Shown here: in pieces, positions 45,272-53,948 of the stretch | How positions within the stretch are numbered: position 1 is the first letter of the stretch | How the letters are laid out: every line of letters begins with the position of its first letter | Source: CAWAVN01 sp963825075 | GTDB taxonomy: Bacteria; Planctomycetota; Planctomycetia; Planctomycetales; Planctomycetaceae | NCBI GenBank assembly: GCA_963825075.1 | Contig: CAWGRX010000008.1 | Coordinates: 124,001-188,000 of the forward strand | DNA length: 64,000 nucleotides | Direction of reading: 5' to 3' | Position numbers and translations under genes: made by a program | Notes under the pieces: generated by a model | What the model was told of the DNA's origin: nothing | The model's input: the letters and a program-made list of their open reading frames with translations, nothing else | Databases searched by the model: none

Positions 45272-47728
45272 TTATTCCGAGGTTTTTTCGGAACTGGGCT
45301 TCTCCGCTTCCGCCGGGGCCGATGGAACGGCGGGTTTCAACGTTTCCACCGTCACCAAACGCTCGGCGGGCGGGGTTTGGTTTAAAAGGCGGGCGGCTTC
45401 TTTCAGCACGAAATCCGGTTCCATGAACGGCTCATAGCTGATGTCGTGCCAGCGGACCCGGCCCTCGGCATCGATCAAATACGTCCCGTGCAGCGGCTGG
45501 TTCTCGAAATCATCGAACGCCCGGTACGCCTTGAACACCTTATATTCCGGGTCGGCCACCAGCGGGAACGCGTACTTGTGCTCTTTGTTGTAATTCTTGA
45601 GGGCGATTTCCAAAGCCTGTTTGCTCTCGGTGCTGATGGCGACCAGCGACAGGCCCTGCTTTTCAAATTCCTCGGCCTTGGGGGCGAAGGCTTTGAGTTG
45701 CTCCACGCAGTGCAAACAGCCGAAGCCCAGATAGAAAATCACCACCACCGGCTTGCCGCGGTAATCGGCCAGGGAGTGGATGTTCCCGTCCTTGTCCGGC
45801 AGCGTCCACGGCTCGGCTTCCGAAGGATGCCAGCGGAACGGCCCCAAAGTATCCAAATCCGGGCGATGGCCCACGTCGTCGGCTTTGGCGAGCGGCTGCC
45901 GCCAGTCCGCGGGCAGTCCCAGTTCTTTTGCGAGCGGTGCAAGCCGGGCGAAGATCGGCGTGTCGAGATCGATCGGCCCCGACAGTTTTCGCAGTTCGTT
46001 AAATGTGACATTGGCGGTGTCCTTCTGGCCGGCTTGCCACTGGATATAAGCCGCCTGCGCCAGAGGGATTGTTTCATTTTTGTGCCCGCGCAAGTTCATG
46101 GCCGCCAGGCGAGCGGCTTCGTGTTCATCACCCGCCCAGAGTCTCACGAGCGCCAAGAACATTGGATCCTGACCGCCCGCCTTTCGCAACAGATCATAGC
46201 CTTTCTGATAATCCTCGGCTGCGAGGGCTTCTTGTCCCTGAAATTCCTCAAGGGCCTTGTCGAGCGACCGCAGCAAACCGGCAAACGGGCGGATCGCGGC
46301 GTCTTGGGCTCTTTTCAATTCCTTGACCGATCGCCGAAGCACGTCCCGGGTGTAATCCTCATCCGACTGGCCGGGTTTTTGCTTGATGCGTTTTTTGGCG
46401 TCGGCGATGACTTTTTCTTCCGCTTTGCCCTGGGCCGCCTTTTTCTTCTGTTCGACCTCGGCTTTAAGGTTATCGACTTCTTTCACGATTTGGCGGGCTT
46501 CTTCCAGATTGCCGGTGCGGAAATACGCCCGGCCGAGATAGCGGAGGCGTTTGATTTGCTCGGCTTGGACGTCGGTCGGTTCCAAATAGGGTGAGTTGCA
46601 GAGGTGGATCAGTTCGGTCCACATTTCGTTTTGATTGAGGGCCGAGAACAACCGCAGCCGGCCGTAGTTGGCGCTGCTGCCGCGTTTGCTCACCATGTTG
46701 TAGCGGGGATGCCGGGGCAGTTCGGTCATGTTCTTCGCGAGATCGACCGCATCGTGCACCCGCCCCGTGTTGAGCAGGTTGCGGATCAGCCATTCATTGT
46801 TGTGGGCGAAGTTGTGAATCTGATCGGGCAGCACGCGGTCGCGGATCATGTGGGCGTGATCCACGCGGGCGGAGGCTTCCTGCTGCCAGACGGCGTCGTT
46901 GTAGCGTTTGAGCCGGGAATAAATATGCCCCGGCATATGCCACATGTGGGCGATGGACGGAGCCGACTGCCCGCATAGAGACGCCGACTTGAGGGCCAAC
47001 TCCGGCTTCTTCAAGTCCCAGAGATGGATCACATAATGATGCACCGGGTGCATCGGGTTTTTGGCCAGGATTTCCTGAAGCAGCGCATCGGTGCTCAGAT
47101 AGCTTTGAATCGGAGCCACCGAGCGGTTGAGCCAAATCTGCAAACACAAAAACGCCTTGGCTTCCAAATCGTCGGGGTAAGACAGGGCGATGTCTTCGAG
47201 GGCATCGAGGTAGGCTTCCTTCCGCTGTTTGTCTTTAGAGGCGGGCGTGGTCAGGTATTTGTGGAGGGCCTCGATGTATTTTCGCTCGCGGGCGGAGGCA
47301 GTTTGTTTGCGTTTCATGGCTTCTTCGATGAAGCCCGTGCCCCGTTTGGTGTTGTTGTAGTTGGCCATCGCCATGCCCCAATAGGCGGTCGCGCAATCGG
47401 GATCGATCGCCGCGGCCTGCCGGAAGGAGCGTTCGGCTTCGAAGTACCAAAACCCGTGCAGTTGCCCGACGCCCTGGTTGATGAACTTCTGGGCGAGTTC
47501 GCTTTTGGTGGTTGCGGGGAAGGTGACGTTCCCGGTGCCTTCCATCAGGTAGGCCTTCTGGCGGGGGCCTTCGTTAAACGCTTCGCCCTGATGGGAATGC
47601 CCCGCTTCGGGGCCGGCGTCTTTCTCGGCGGATTCCTGCCCGCACGTTAAACTCGTTCCGATCGTCAAAAGCCCGAAAACACAACACAGGTTGACGATGA
47701 AGGCGTTGATGCGGTTGGGGCGAATCAT
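45272..47728 (-). CDS. Secreted TPR protein with C-terminal redoxin (AhpC/TSA-TlpA-like) domain
   Basis: 818 aa from the ATG at 47726-47728, with AAGGAAGC upstream; signal peptide MIRPNRINAFIVNLCCVFGL with cleavage near TCGQ. Residues about 80-480 are helical TPR-like repeats (LHGFWYFEAERSFRQAAAID, YWGMAMANYNN), a type found in large planctomycete/bacteroidete secreted TPR proteins. A charged coiled-coil stretch follows. The C-terminal 180 residues are a redoxin domain (LADYRGKPVVVIFYLGFGCL, active site CLHC near residue 670, HGTYLIDAEGRVRWHDISY). The CxxC suggests a thiol-disulfide activity in the periplasm. Ends in a Pro/Ala/Glu tail. No partner is evident, though a second thioredoxin-fold protein lies nearby at 41918. 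Confidence 0.82.
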   Translation of the reverse strand: MIRPNRINAFIVNLCCVFGLLTIGTSLTCGQESAEKDAGPEAGHSHQGEAFNEGPRQKAYLMEGTGNVTFPATTKSELAQKFINQGVGQLHGFWYFEAERSFRQAAAIDPDCATAYWGMAMANYNNTKRGTGFIEEAMKRKQTASARERKYIEALHKYLTTPASKDKQRKEAYLDALEDIALSYPDDLEAKAFLCLQIWLNRSVAPIQSYLSTDALLQEILAKNPMHPVHHYVIHLWDLKKPELALKSASLCGQSAPSIAHMWHMPGHIYSRLKRYNDAVWQQEASARVDHAHMIRDRVLPDQIHNFAHNNEWLIRNLLNTGRVHDAVDLAKNMTELPRHPRYNMVSKRGSSANYGRLRLFSALNQNEMWTELIHLCNSPYLEPTDVQAEQIKRLRYLGRAYFRTGNLEEARQIVKEVDNLKAEVEQKKKAAQGKAEEKVIADAKKRIKQKPGQSDEDYTRDVLRRSVKELKRAQDAAIRPFAGLLRSLDKALEEFQGQEALAAEDYQKGYDLLRKAGGQDPMFLALVRLWAGDEHEAARLAAMNLRGHKNETIPLAQAAYIQWQAGQKDTANVTFNELRKLSGPIDLDTPIFARLAPLAKELGLPADWRQPLAKADDVGHRPDLDTLGPFRWHPSEAEPWTLPDKDGNIHSLADYRGKPVVVIFYLGFGCLHCVEQLKAFAPKAEEFEKQGLSLVAISTESKQALEIALKNYNKEHKYAFPLVADPEYKVFKAYRAFDDFENQPLHGTYLIDAEGRVRWHDISYEPFMEPDFVLKEAARLLNQTPPAERLVTVETLKPAVPSAPAEAEKPSSEKTSE

Positions 47729-47782
47729 AAGGGAGCTTCCTTGTGAGGCGGGAAAAACGGAGGGAAACACAGGCCGGGATGG

Positions 47783-49006
47783 TTATGGGCAATCCCACAC
47801 TCTATTCTGACACCTGGACACCAGAATTCCAACGAACCGTCCAGCGAACATGGGAATTCCGGCAAAGAACGGCCCAAATTCAAGACATGGGCAAAGTGCA
47901 TAATAACCGCGCTGCGACTGCCATCTCAGCCAGTGGTCGGCGAGGGTGATGGCGATCATGGCTTCGGCCATCGGGATGAATCGCGGGAGTAAGCACGGGT
48001 CGTGCCGGCCTTTGGTTTGAATGGTCGTGGCGTCGCCTGTGCTGGTGACCGTCGGCTGCTCGATGGGCAGGCTGCTGGTGGGTTTGACGGCGGCTCTTAA
48101 CACGATCGGCCGGCCGCTGGTGATGCCTCCGAGCATGCCGCCGTGCCGGTTCGTGCGGGTGGTGATGTTCGGATCGCCCGGTTCAAAGATGTCGTTGTTC
48201 TCGCTACCCTTGAGTGCCGCGCAGCCGAAGCCGATGCCGTATTCCACGCCCATCACGGCCGGCAGGCTGAACAGAGCCTTGGCGAAGTCGGCTTTGATTT
48301 TGTCGAAGACCGGCTCGCCCAAGCCGGCGGGAACGCCCGTCGCGACGATCTCCGCCACGCCGCCGATGGAATCGCCCTCTTTGCGGACGTCTTCGATGAG
48401 GGCGATCATCTCCTCGGCCACGACCGGGTCGGGACAGCGGACGATGTTCGGCTCGCCCTCCGGCGTGGTTTCGACTTGTTCCAGCGTCACCGCTTCAGGA
48501 TTTGGAATCTCCGCCCGCACGTCGCCGACTTGGACGACATAACCCACGACCTTCCCGCCGAACGCGGCTGCGATGAGTTTTTTCGCGACTACGCCTGCCG
48601 CGACCCGCACGGTGGTTTCGCGGGCGCTGGATCGGCCGCCGCCGCGGTAATCGCGAACGCCGTACTTGGCGTCGAAGGTGTAGTCGGCATGGCCGGGGCG
48701 GTATTTGTCTTTGATCTCCGCGTAATCCCGGCTGCGCTGGTCTTGGTTTCTGATCAAAATCGCCAGGCTGGTGCCGGTGGTTTTGCCCTCGAACACGCCG
48801 GAGAGAATTTCCGGCTCGTCCGCCTCCTGGCGCTGGGTGACAATTTTCGATTGCCCCGGTCGCCGACGGTTCAAGTCGGCGAGCAAATCCTCCGCGCACA
48901 GCGGCAGCCCCGGCGGAACGCCGTCTATAATTACGACGTTCCCCGGCCCGTGGCTCTCGCCCGCGGTGGTGATTCGAAATGCTTGTCCAAAAGAGTTCCC
49001 GGCCAT
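47783..49006 (-). CDS. aroC: Chorismate synthase
   Basis: Catalyses the last common step of aromatic amino-acid synthesis, 5-enolpyruvylshikimate-3-phosphate to chorismate, with reduced FMN. 407 aa. Family motifs are intact: GESHGPGNVVIIDGVPPG near the start, RYRPGHADYTF-like KYRPGHADYTFDAKYG, DYRGGGRSSARET and GGMLGGITSGRPI. The conserved end would be MAEAMIAITLADHWLR; a further 40 residues (from QSQRGYYALCPCLEF onward, Cys/Phe-rich) are not family-like and may be a chance extension or a further undetected frameshift near 47900. No other aro gene is adjacent. Confidence 0.94.
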   Translation of the reverse strand: MAGNSFGQAFRITTAGESHGPGNVVIIDGVPPGLPLCAEDLLADLNRRRPGQSKIVTQRQEADEPEILSGVFEGKTTGTSLAILIRNQDQRSRDYAEIKDKYRPGHADYTFDAKYGVRDYRGGGRSSARETTVRVAAGVVAKKLIAAAFGGKVVGYVVQVGDVRAEIPNPEAVTLEQVETTPEGEPNIVRCPDPVVAEEMIALIEDVRKEGDSIGGVAEIVATGVPAGLGEPVFDKIKADFAKALFSLPAVMGVEYGIGFGCAALKGSENNDIFEPGDPNITTRTNRHGGMLGGITSGRPIVLRAAVKPTSSLPIEQPTVTSTGDATTIQTKGRHDPCLLPRFIPMAEAMIAITLADHWLRWQSQRGYYALCPCLEFGPFFAGIPMFAGRFVGILVSRCQNRVWDCP

Positions 49007-49071
49007 CTCCCAATTCTAGCAGATTTCTCCGTTGGGCAAACATTGACACAATCCAAAAAGCTGAGGGAGCG

Positions 49072-49719
49072 TCATTGATTTTGACCTTGGTCCCTACGCT
49101 CCGGCTGGGGCAAGGTAAATTTCTCGCCCAGCATTTTCTCATAGGCTTCCTTTTGATCCGGCATCAGCACCGCCAAAACTGCGGCGTTGATCTTTTCAAG
49201 GCGTTCCTGCATCTTGGCGAAGTATTCTCGGCGTTCTTCGTGAGTCGCGTTTTTGAGATCGATGCGAGCAGCCGGCCTGTTCTCGGCTATGGTTTTTTTG
49301 ATCTTCTGCTGTTGGTCCTGGTCGAGATTTAATTTCTTCGCAATTTCCGGATCCGTCAGTACAAAGCGAGGCCCAGCCCTTTGAAGCTGCAACTCCTCGA
49401 ACCGTTTTCTTTGCTTTTCATTCAGCACGTTCGTGAGAACGTCCTCAACTTGCTTGTCTATTTCCTCAACCCGTTTCCGCACTTCTTCCCGGCTGAGGCC
49501 TTGGAAAATTCGCCCGCTGCGGAAGGCTGCAAGTTTCTCCTGCAAGGCTTCTTTCTGCTGGGCCGTCAGCTTCAACTCTTTCTGAACTGCGCTCAAGCTC
49601 AAAAGCGTGCCCATCGCCCAGCCTGAATGATAAATTGGCCTTCTCGGGGGTTGGGCCCGGCCCGTCGATGTTAGCCCCACCAAGACCACCGCCGCGATCG
49701 TCACGTAAAACCACTTCAT
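49072..49719 (-). CDS. Periplasmic LTXXQ-type (Spy/CpxP-like) protein
   Basis: 215 aa from the ATG at 49717-49719, with AAGGGGGA upstream. Signal peptide MKWFYVTIAAVVLVGLTSTG, cleavage near GRAQ. The mature protein is almost entirely charged alpha-helix, with two LTxxQ-like motifs (ELKLTAQQKEALQEKL and KLNLDQDQQQKIKKTI), as in Spy/CpxP periplasmic chaperones. Similar LTxxQ sequence occurs at the start of the GspD-like protein at 18662. Role likely envelope-protein binding or metal stress, not shown. It lies between aroC and pntAA on the same strand. Confidence 0.72.
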   Translation of the reverse strand: MKWFYVTIAAVVLVGLTSTGRAQPPRRPIYHSGWAMGTLLSLSAVQKELKLTAQQKEALQEKLAAFRSGRIFQGLSREEVRKRVEEIDKQVEDVLTNVLNEKQRKRFEELQLQRAGPRFVLTDPEIAKKLNLDQDQQQKIKKTIAENRPAARIDLKNATHEERREYFAKMQERLEKINAAVLAVLMPDQKEAYEKMLGEKFTLPQPERRDQGQNQ

Positions 49720-49876
49720 CAACCATCCCCCTTAAATATGGACCTTCATTGCGCGTCCCACGAGCGTCGCGCACCGTCTTTGTTGGCAAGGAGAAAAGCC
49801 AGCATAACGCACTCGAGCGGCCCCGTAAACAAGCCATCAATCGGAACGATTTGTGGACCGTCGCAATCGAGGGTGG

Positions 49877-51085
49877 TCATTGAGGGGATTCGATGGGCTC
49901 CAAACCGAGCTGCTCGCGGACGCGGGCGTTGATGACTTCGCCGCTCTGGGTGATCAGCGTCTCGCGGAGGATCTCGTCTTCGATCTCGGCGGGGAGTTGG
50001 CGTTCGCCGCCCATGCCCGTGTTGACGAGATGCGTCAAGAACGTGGCGACATTGCGGGCGTACATTTCGCTGGCGTGATAGGGGATCGCCGAGGCGAGGT
50101 TGCCGGGGCCTAAGATCGTCACGTCTTGCTCGATTACGGTTTGATCCAATTTCGTGAGTTCGCAGTTGCCGCCCCGCTCGGCCGCCAGATCGACGATCAC
50201 CGAGCCGGGGGCCATGCCGCGAACCATCTCGGCCGTGACGAGGATCGGGGCTTTTTTGCCGGGGACGGCGGCGGTGGTGATGACCACGTCGTTCTCGGCG
50301 ACGACCTTGGTCATCATTTCGCGCTGTTTGACGTAGAACTCCTCATCCATCGCCTTGGCATAGCCGCCTTTGGTCTCGGCCGATGCGGTTTCGAGATGGA
50401 ACTCGACAAATTTCCCGCCCAGGCTTTCGACCTGCTCTTTGACGGCGGGCCTCACATCGTAAGCCCGGACCACCGCGCCGAGCCGCTTCGCGGTGGCAAT
50501 CGCTTGAAGGCCCGCGACGCCCGCGCCCACGATGAATACCTTCGCCGGAGCCACCGTCCCGGCTGCGGTCATCAACATCGGGAACATTCGCGGCAGGGCA
50601 TCGGCGGCGAGGAGCACGGCTTTATATCCCGCCACCGTCGCCATCGAAGACAGCACGTCCATGCTTTGAGCCCGCGTAATTCGCGGCAGCAATTCCAAGG
50701 CGAACACCATCGCCCCACGCTCGGCCATGTCCTTGATGGGGCCGGGTTCCGAAAGCGGATCGCACATCGCAATCACAATTTGCCCGTCCCGCAGCCGGGC
50801 GACGTCGGCTCCGCCCGCTTCGGGATTCGCACCGCCGGCCCGCACGCCCACCAGAATGTCCGCCGTCTCGAACACTTCCTCCCGGCTGGACGCGAGGTGC
50901 ACGTTCTGATGCTCGTAGGCGGCATCGGGAAAACCGGCGGCATGGCCAGCCCCCGCTTCCAATACGACCTTCAAACCCGCTTTTTGAAGCAGTTTAGCCG
51001 TCGCGGGCACCACGGCCACGCGGCGTTCGTCCGGAAACGTTTCGCGGGGCACACCCACCACCAGCGGAGGCCGATCTGGAGCCAT
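49877..51085 (-). CDS. pntA: NAD(P) transhydrogenase alpha subunit, soluble part (PntAA type)
   Basis: 402 aa, the length of a split alpha-1 subunit (NAD(H)-binding dI domain) without membrane helices. Motifs: VGVPRETFPDERRVAVVPAT at the N-terminus, NAD-binding GAGVAGLQAIATAKRLGA with the Asp of AYDVRPAVKEQ, and VITTAAVPGKKAPILV. It works with PntAB and PntB in the membrane to couple hydride transfer between NADH and NADP to proton flow. Neither of those genes is found beside it in this window: upstream is a gene-free region and downstream is an LTXXQ protein. Intact; the alternative of an alanine dehydrogenase is less likely because of the YDVRPAVKEQVESLGGKF segment. Confidence 0.88.
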   Translation of the reverse strand: MAPDRPPLVVGVPRETFPDERRVAVVPATAKLLQKAGLKVVLEAGAGHAAGFPDAAYEHQNVHLASSREEVFETADILVGVRAGGANPEAGGADVARLRDGQIVIAMCDPLSEPGPIKDMAERGAMVFALELLPRITRAQSMDVLSSMATVAGYKAVLLAADALPRMFPMLMTAAGTVAPAKVFIVGAGVAGLQAIATAKRLGAVVRAYDVRPAVKEQVESLGGKFVEFHLETASAETKGGYAKAMDEEFYVKQREMMTKVVAENDVVITTAAVPGKKAPILVTAEMVRGMAPGSVIVDLAAERGGNCELTKLDQTVIEQDVTILGPGNLASAIPYHASEMYARNVATFLTHLVNTGMGGERQLPAEIEDEILRETLITQSGEVINARVREQLGLEPIESPQ

Positions 51086-51657
51086 GCGGAACCATCTCCC
51101 TCAAAATCGAAAAAACCAACGAGCAAACAACAGCCCGTTATAGTGAAACCACTTGGGATGTTCCACTCTCCCGCGCATCGGCCACGCACTTAGAATCACT
51201 CGAAGTATAATTGTCCCATTCATCAGCCGCTGGCAATTACGACCGACAGTTCGATCAACGTAAAGCCGCGACGATGGCGTATCGAATCCCCTTTTTGGAT
51301 TGCAGGAAGAAATCCGGGGAGGGATAAGCAGGCGATTTGCACCGTCTTCAGGTTGCCGGCAGGTTTTGTTGAAGTGAGATGGTCATGTTCTGTCTGCGAC
51401 TGACGCCACCGTCCAAAAACGCCGTACCGCTTCGAGAGAAATCAAAAAACATTGCACCGTACCCGACCCAGCAAGAAGCCTTGCCAAAAAAAAGACTGCC
51501 GGCTCGATCGCGTCCGGACAAAAAGTCGCCACGAGCGGCCGGGATCTGTTCAACCGACACACGAACCGCGTTCTCGCCATCGAAATCTCAGTTGTGTTAT
51601 ACTCAGGTCTTTGACCCCCAAAAGTCACCGTCCGTTTCGGACCTTCGAATACTTTTT
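51086..51657. other. Divergent region between pntA and the carbamoyltransferase gene, with a pilin-gene remnant
   Basis: 572 bases with no intact gene. It contains a short remnant of a pilin-like coding region on the minus strand (51222-51290) joined to the end of a GCTAGC-family repeat. A TTATACT sequence near 51597, about 55 bases before the carbamoyltransferase ATG, could be a -10 box. Confidence 0.4.
51222..51290 (-). pseudogene. Remnant of a prepilin N-terminus (DUF1559-like), truncated by a repeat
   Basis: On the minus strand the bases code HRRGFTLIELSVVIASG and then a stop. RRGFTLIELxVVIAI is the near-invariant start of type IV prepilin/DUF1559 proteins, so common in planctomycetes. 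The similarity breaks off exactly where the sequence becomes AGCGGCTGATGAATGG, the end of the GCTAGC-family repeat. No start codon or downstream domain is visible. Confidence 0.45.
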
Positions 51658-53493
51658 ATGACGAGCATCCTCGGCATTTCGGCGTTTTATCATGATTCGG
51701 CGGCAGCTTTGGTCGTCGACGGCGACATCGTGGCCGCAGCTCAAGAGGAACGCTTCACGCGGAAAAAGCACGATGCGTCCTTTCCCAAAAATGCGGTCGT
51801 ATATTGTCTGGAAGAAGCCGGGATCACGGCGGCGGAACTGGATTACGTCGCGTTTTACGAAAAGCCTCTCTTGAAGTTCGACCGGTTGTTGGAAACGTAT
51901 CTGGCGTATGCGCCCGCGGGGTTTCGCTCGTTTTGCAAAGCCATGCCTCAGTGGCTCAAGCAGAAGCTGCGTCTGCCCCGCGAACTCCGCCGGGGTCTGG
52001 ATCTCGCCTACACAAAGCGGTTTTTGTTCCCGGAGCATCACGAATCCCACGCCGCGAGCGCCTTTTTTCCATCCCCGTTTGAAGAAGCCGCGATCTTGAC
52101 GGTGGATGGCGTCGGTGAATGGGCGACGGCTTCGGTCGGCGAAGGCCGAGGCAACCGGGTGCGGCTGCTTGGGGAACTTCGCTTTCCGCATTCGCTGGGT
52201 ATGCTGTACTCGGCTTTCACGTACTTTTGCGGATTCAAGGTCAACTCCGGCGAGTACAAACTCATGGGCTTGGCGCCTTATGGAGAGCCGAAGTATGCGG
52301 ATGTGATTCGGGAAAAGCTGCTCGATCTCAAGCCCGACGGTTCGTTCCGTTTGGACATGAGTTATTTCAACTATTGCCAAGGTCTGACGATGACCTCGGC
52401 GAAGTTTCACCGGCTGTTCGGCGGGCCGCCCCGAAGGCCCGAAGCCGATTACACCCAGCGGGAACTGGATTTGGCCGCCTCGGTGCAAGAGGTGACGGAA
52501 GAGATCATTCTGCGAATGGGCCGGCACGCAAACGAGCAAACCGGCTTCAAAAAACCTTTGCCTCGCGGGCGGGGTGGCTCTCAATTGCGTGGCCAACGGC
52601 CGGCTTTTGCGAGAAGGGCCGTTCGAGCGGATTTGGATTCAACCCGCCGCCGGGGATGCGGGTGGCGCGCTGGGGCGGCGCTTTTGGTTTGGCATCAATT
52701 GCTGGATCATCCCCGTCGGCCGGATCGGCCCGATCAACAATCCGGTTCGCTCTTAGGCCCGGAATTCTCCGCCGAGGTGGTTCGCCAAGTTCTTGACGAG
52801 AAAGGGGCGAGCTATAGGGAATTGGCATCCGACGCGGAATTGGACCAAATCGTCGCCGAGCAAATTGCCCAAGGCAAAGTCGTCGGCTGGTTTCAGGGAC
52901 GGATGGAGTTCGGTCCCCGGGCGCTGGGCAGCCGGAGCATCCTGGGCGATGCTCGCAGTCCCGAGATGCAATCCGTCATCAATCAGAAGATCAAGTTCCG
53001 GGAATCGTTTCGGCCGTTTGCCCCGGCGGTGCTCGAAGAGCGGGCGAGCGAATTTTTCGAGGTGGAACCGGACGCGACCAGCCCTTATATGCTCCTGGTG
53101 GCCCGGGTTCATCCCCATCAACTTATCTCGCCAAACGGCCAGCCCGCGCTAAGCGGATTGGAACAGCGAAAGACGGTGCGTTCGACGATTCCCGCCGTCA
53201 CCCACGTGGACAACTCCGCCCGCCTGCAAACCGTGGGGGCCGGGCAGCATCCGCGATTCCACCGGCTGATCCGCGAATTTGAACAGCAGACAGGCACGCC
53301 GGTGTTGATTAACACGAGTTTCAACGTCCGCGCGGAACCCATCGTGTGCACACCCGCCGACGCTTACCGCTGTTTCCTGGCGACGAATATGGATGTGCTG
53401 GTTATTGAGCGGTTTTTGTTGTTCAAAGAGCAGCAGCCGAACGTGCCCCGGCACGAAGTCGAAGATTACCTGGCGGGTTTTCCCTTGGACTAG
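51658..53493 (+). CDS. NodU/CmcH-family carbamoyltransferase; internal double frameshift
   Basis: 611 aa from the ATG at 51658 (MTSILGISAFYHDSAAALVV). The N-terminal part has LFPEHHESHAASAFFPSPF, with the metal-binding histidines, VDGVGEWATASVGEG and GEYKLMGLAPYGEP. The C-terminal YrdC-like part has RMEFGPRALGSRSILGD, INQKIKFRESFRPFAPAV and LINTSFNVRAEPIVCTPADA. Between 52549 and 52675 the reading is shifted: with one A removed from the run at 52549-52554 and one G added at 52672-52675 it reads NLCLAGGVALNCVANGRLL and AAGDAGGALGAALLVWHQ, as in the family. So two compensating indels garble about 42 residues. The enzyme transfers carbamoyl from carbamoyl phosphate to a hydroxyl of a sugar or secondary metabolite. 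The next gene (SxtJ-like) is its usual partner. Confidence 0.88.
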   Translation: MTSILGISAFYHDSAAALVVDGDIVAAAQEERFTRKKHDASFPKNAVVYCLEEAGITAAELDYVAFYEKPLLKFDRLLETYLAYAPAGFRSFCKAMPQWLKQKLRLPRELRRGLDLAYTKRFLFPEHHESHAASAFFPSPFEEAAILTVDGVGEWATASVGEGRGNRVRLLGELRFPHSLGMLYSAFTYFCGFKVNSGEYKLMGLAPYGEPKYADVIREKLLDLKPDGSFRLDMSYFNYCQGLTMTSAKFHRLFGGPPRRPEADYTQRELDLAASVQEVTEEIILRMGRHANEQTGFKKPLPRGRGGSQLRGQRPAFARRAVRADLDSTRRRGCGWRAGAALLVWHQLLDHPRRPDRPDQQSGSLLGPEFSAEVVRQVLDEKGASYRELASDAELDQIVAEQIAQGKVVGWFQGRMEFGPRALGSRSILGDARSPEMQSVINQKIKFRESFRPFAPAVLEERASEFFEVEPDATSPYMLLVARVHPHQLISPNGQPALSGLEQRKTVRSTIPAVTHVDNSARLQTVGAGQHPRFHRLIREFEQQTGTPVLINTSFNVRAEPIVCTPADAYRCFLATNMDVLVIERFLLFKEQQPNVPRHEVEDYLAGFPLD

Positions 53494-53514
53494 TATTGCA
53501 AGAAGTGATCGGCC

Positions 53515-53934
53515 GTGGCGATTATTGAAATCAATTGGAAACCCGCACGGAGCGAACTGCGGATCTTTGGGTTCGGGCTGGCGCTGTTTTGCGCCGTGAT
53601 TGCTGTTTGGCTGTTTTTGAAAGGCGGTCATTCCGCCTGGATCACCGGTTTGCTTTTCACATTCGCGGTGCTCGCTGCCTTGGTGAGTGTGATCGTTCCC
53701 GAACGGCTCCGCGCGGTGTATTGGGTGCTTATGGTGCTGGCATTTCCCATCGGCTGGGTGATGTCCCACGCGATCTTTGCGGTCGTGTTCTATTTCGTGT
53801 TCACGCCGATCGGAATTTTATTCCGGCTCCGAGGCCGAGATCCCATGCAGCGGCGGTTCGACCCGCATGCGAAAACCTATTGGGAACCGCACAAATCCAA
53901 AGATTCCCCCGAAGATTATTTTCGGCAGTTCTGA
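53515..53934 (+). CDS. SxtJ-family small membrane protein
   Basis: 139 aa, starting with GTG at 53515 (AGAAG upstream). Three hydrophobic segments are visible (FGFGLALFCAVIAVWLFL, ITGLLFTFAVLAALVSVIV and VYWVLMVLAFPIGWVM, continuing to VFYFVFTPIGILFRL), followed by the conserved tail RGRDPMQRRFDPHAKTYW and PEDYFRQF. This pattern matches SxtJ, found next to carbamoyltransferases in saxitoxin and many other gene clusters, and the same neighbourhood is seen here with a 21-bp gap. Its biochemical role is unknown. The usual third member, a DUF5989-type small protein, is not present: the next gene is convergent. Confidence 0.8.
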   Translation: MAIIEINWKPARSELRIFGFGLALFCAVIAVWLFLKGGHSAWITGLLFTFAVLAALVSVIVPERLRAVYWVLMVLAFPIGWVMSHAIFAVVFYFVFTPIGILFRLRGRDPMQRRFDPHAKTYWEPHKSKDSPEDYFRQF

Positions 53935-53948
53935 TGTCGCCTTGCCGG

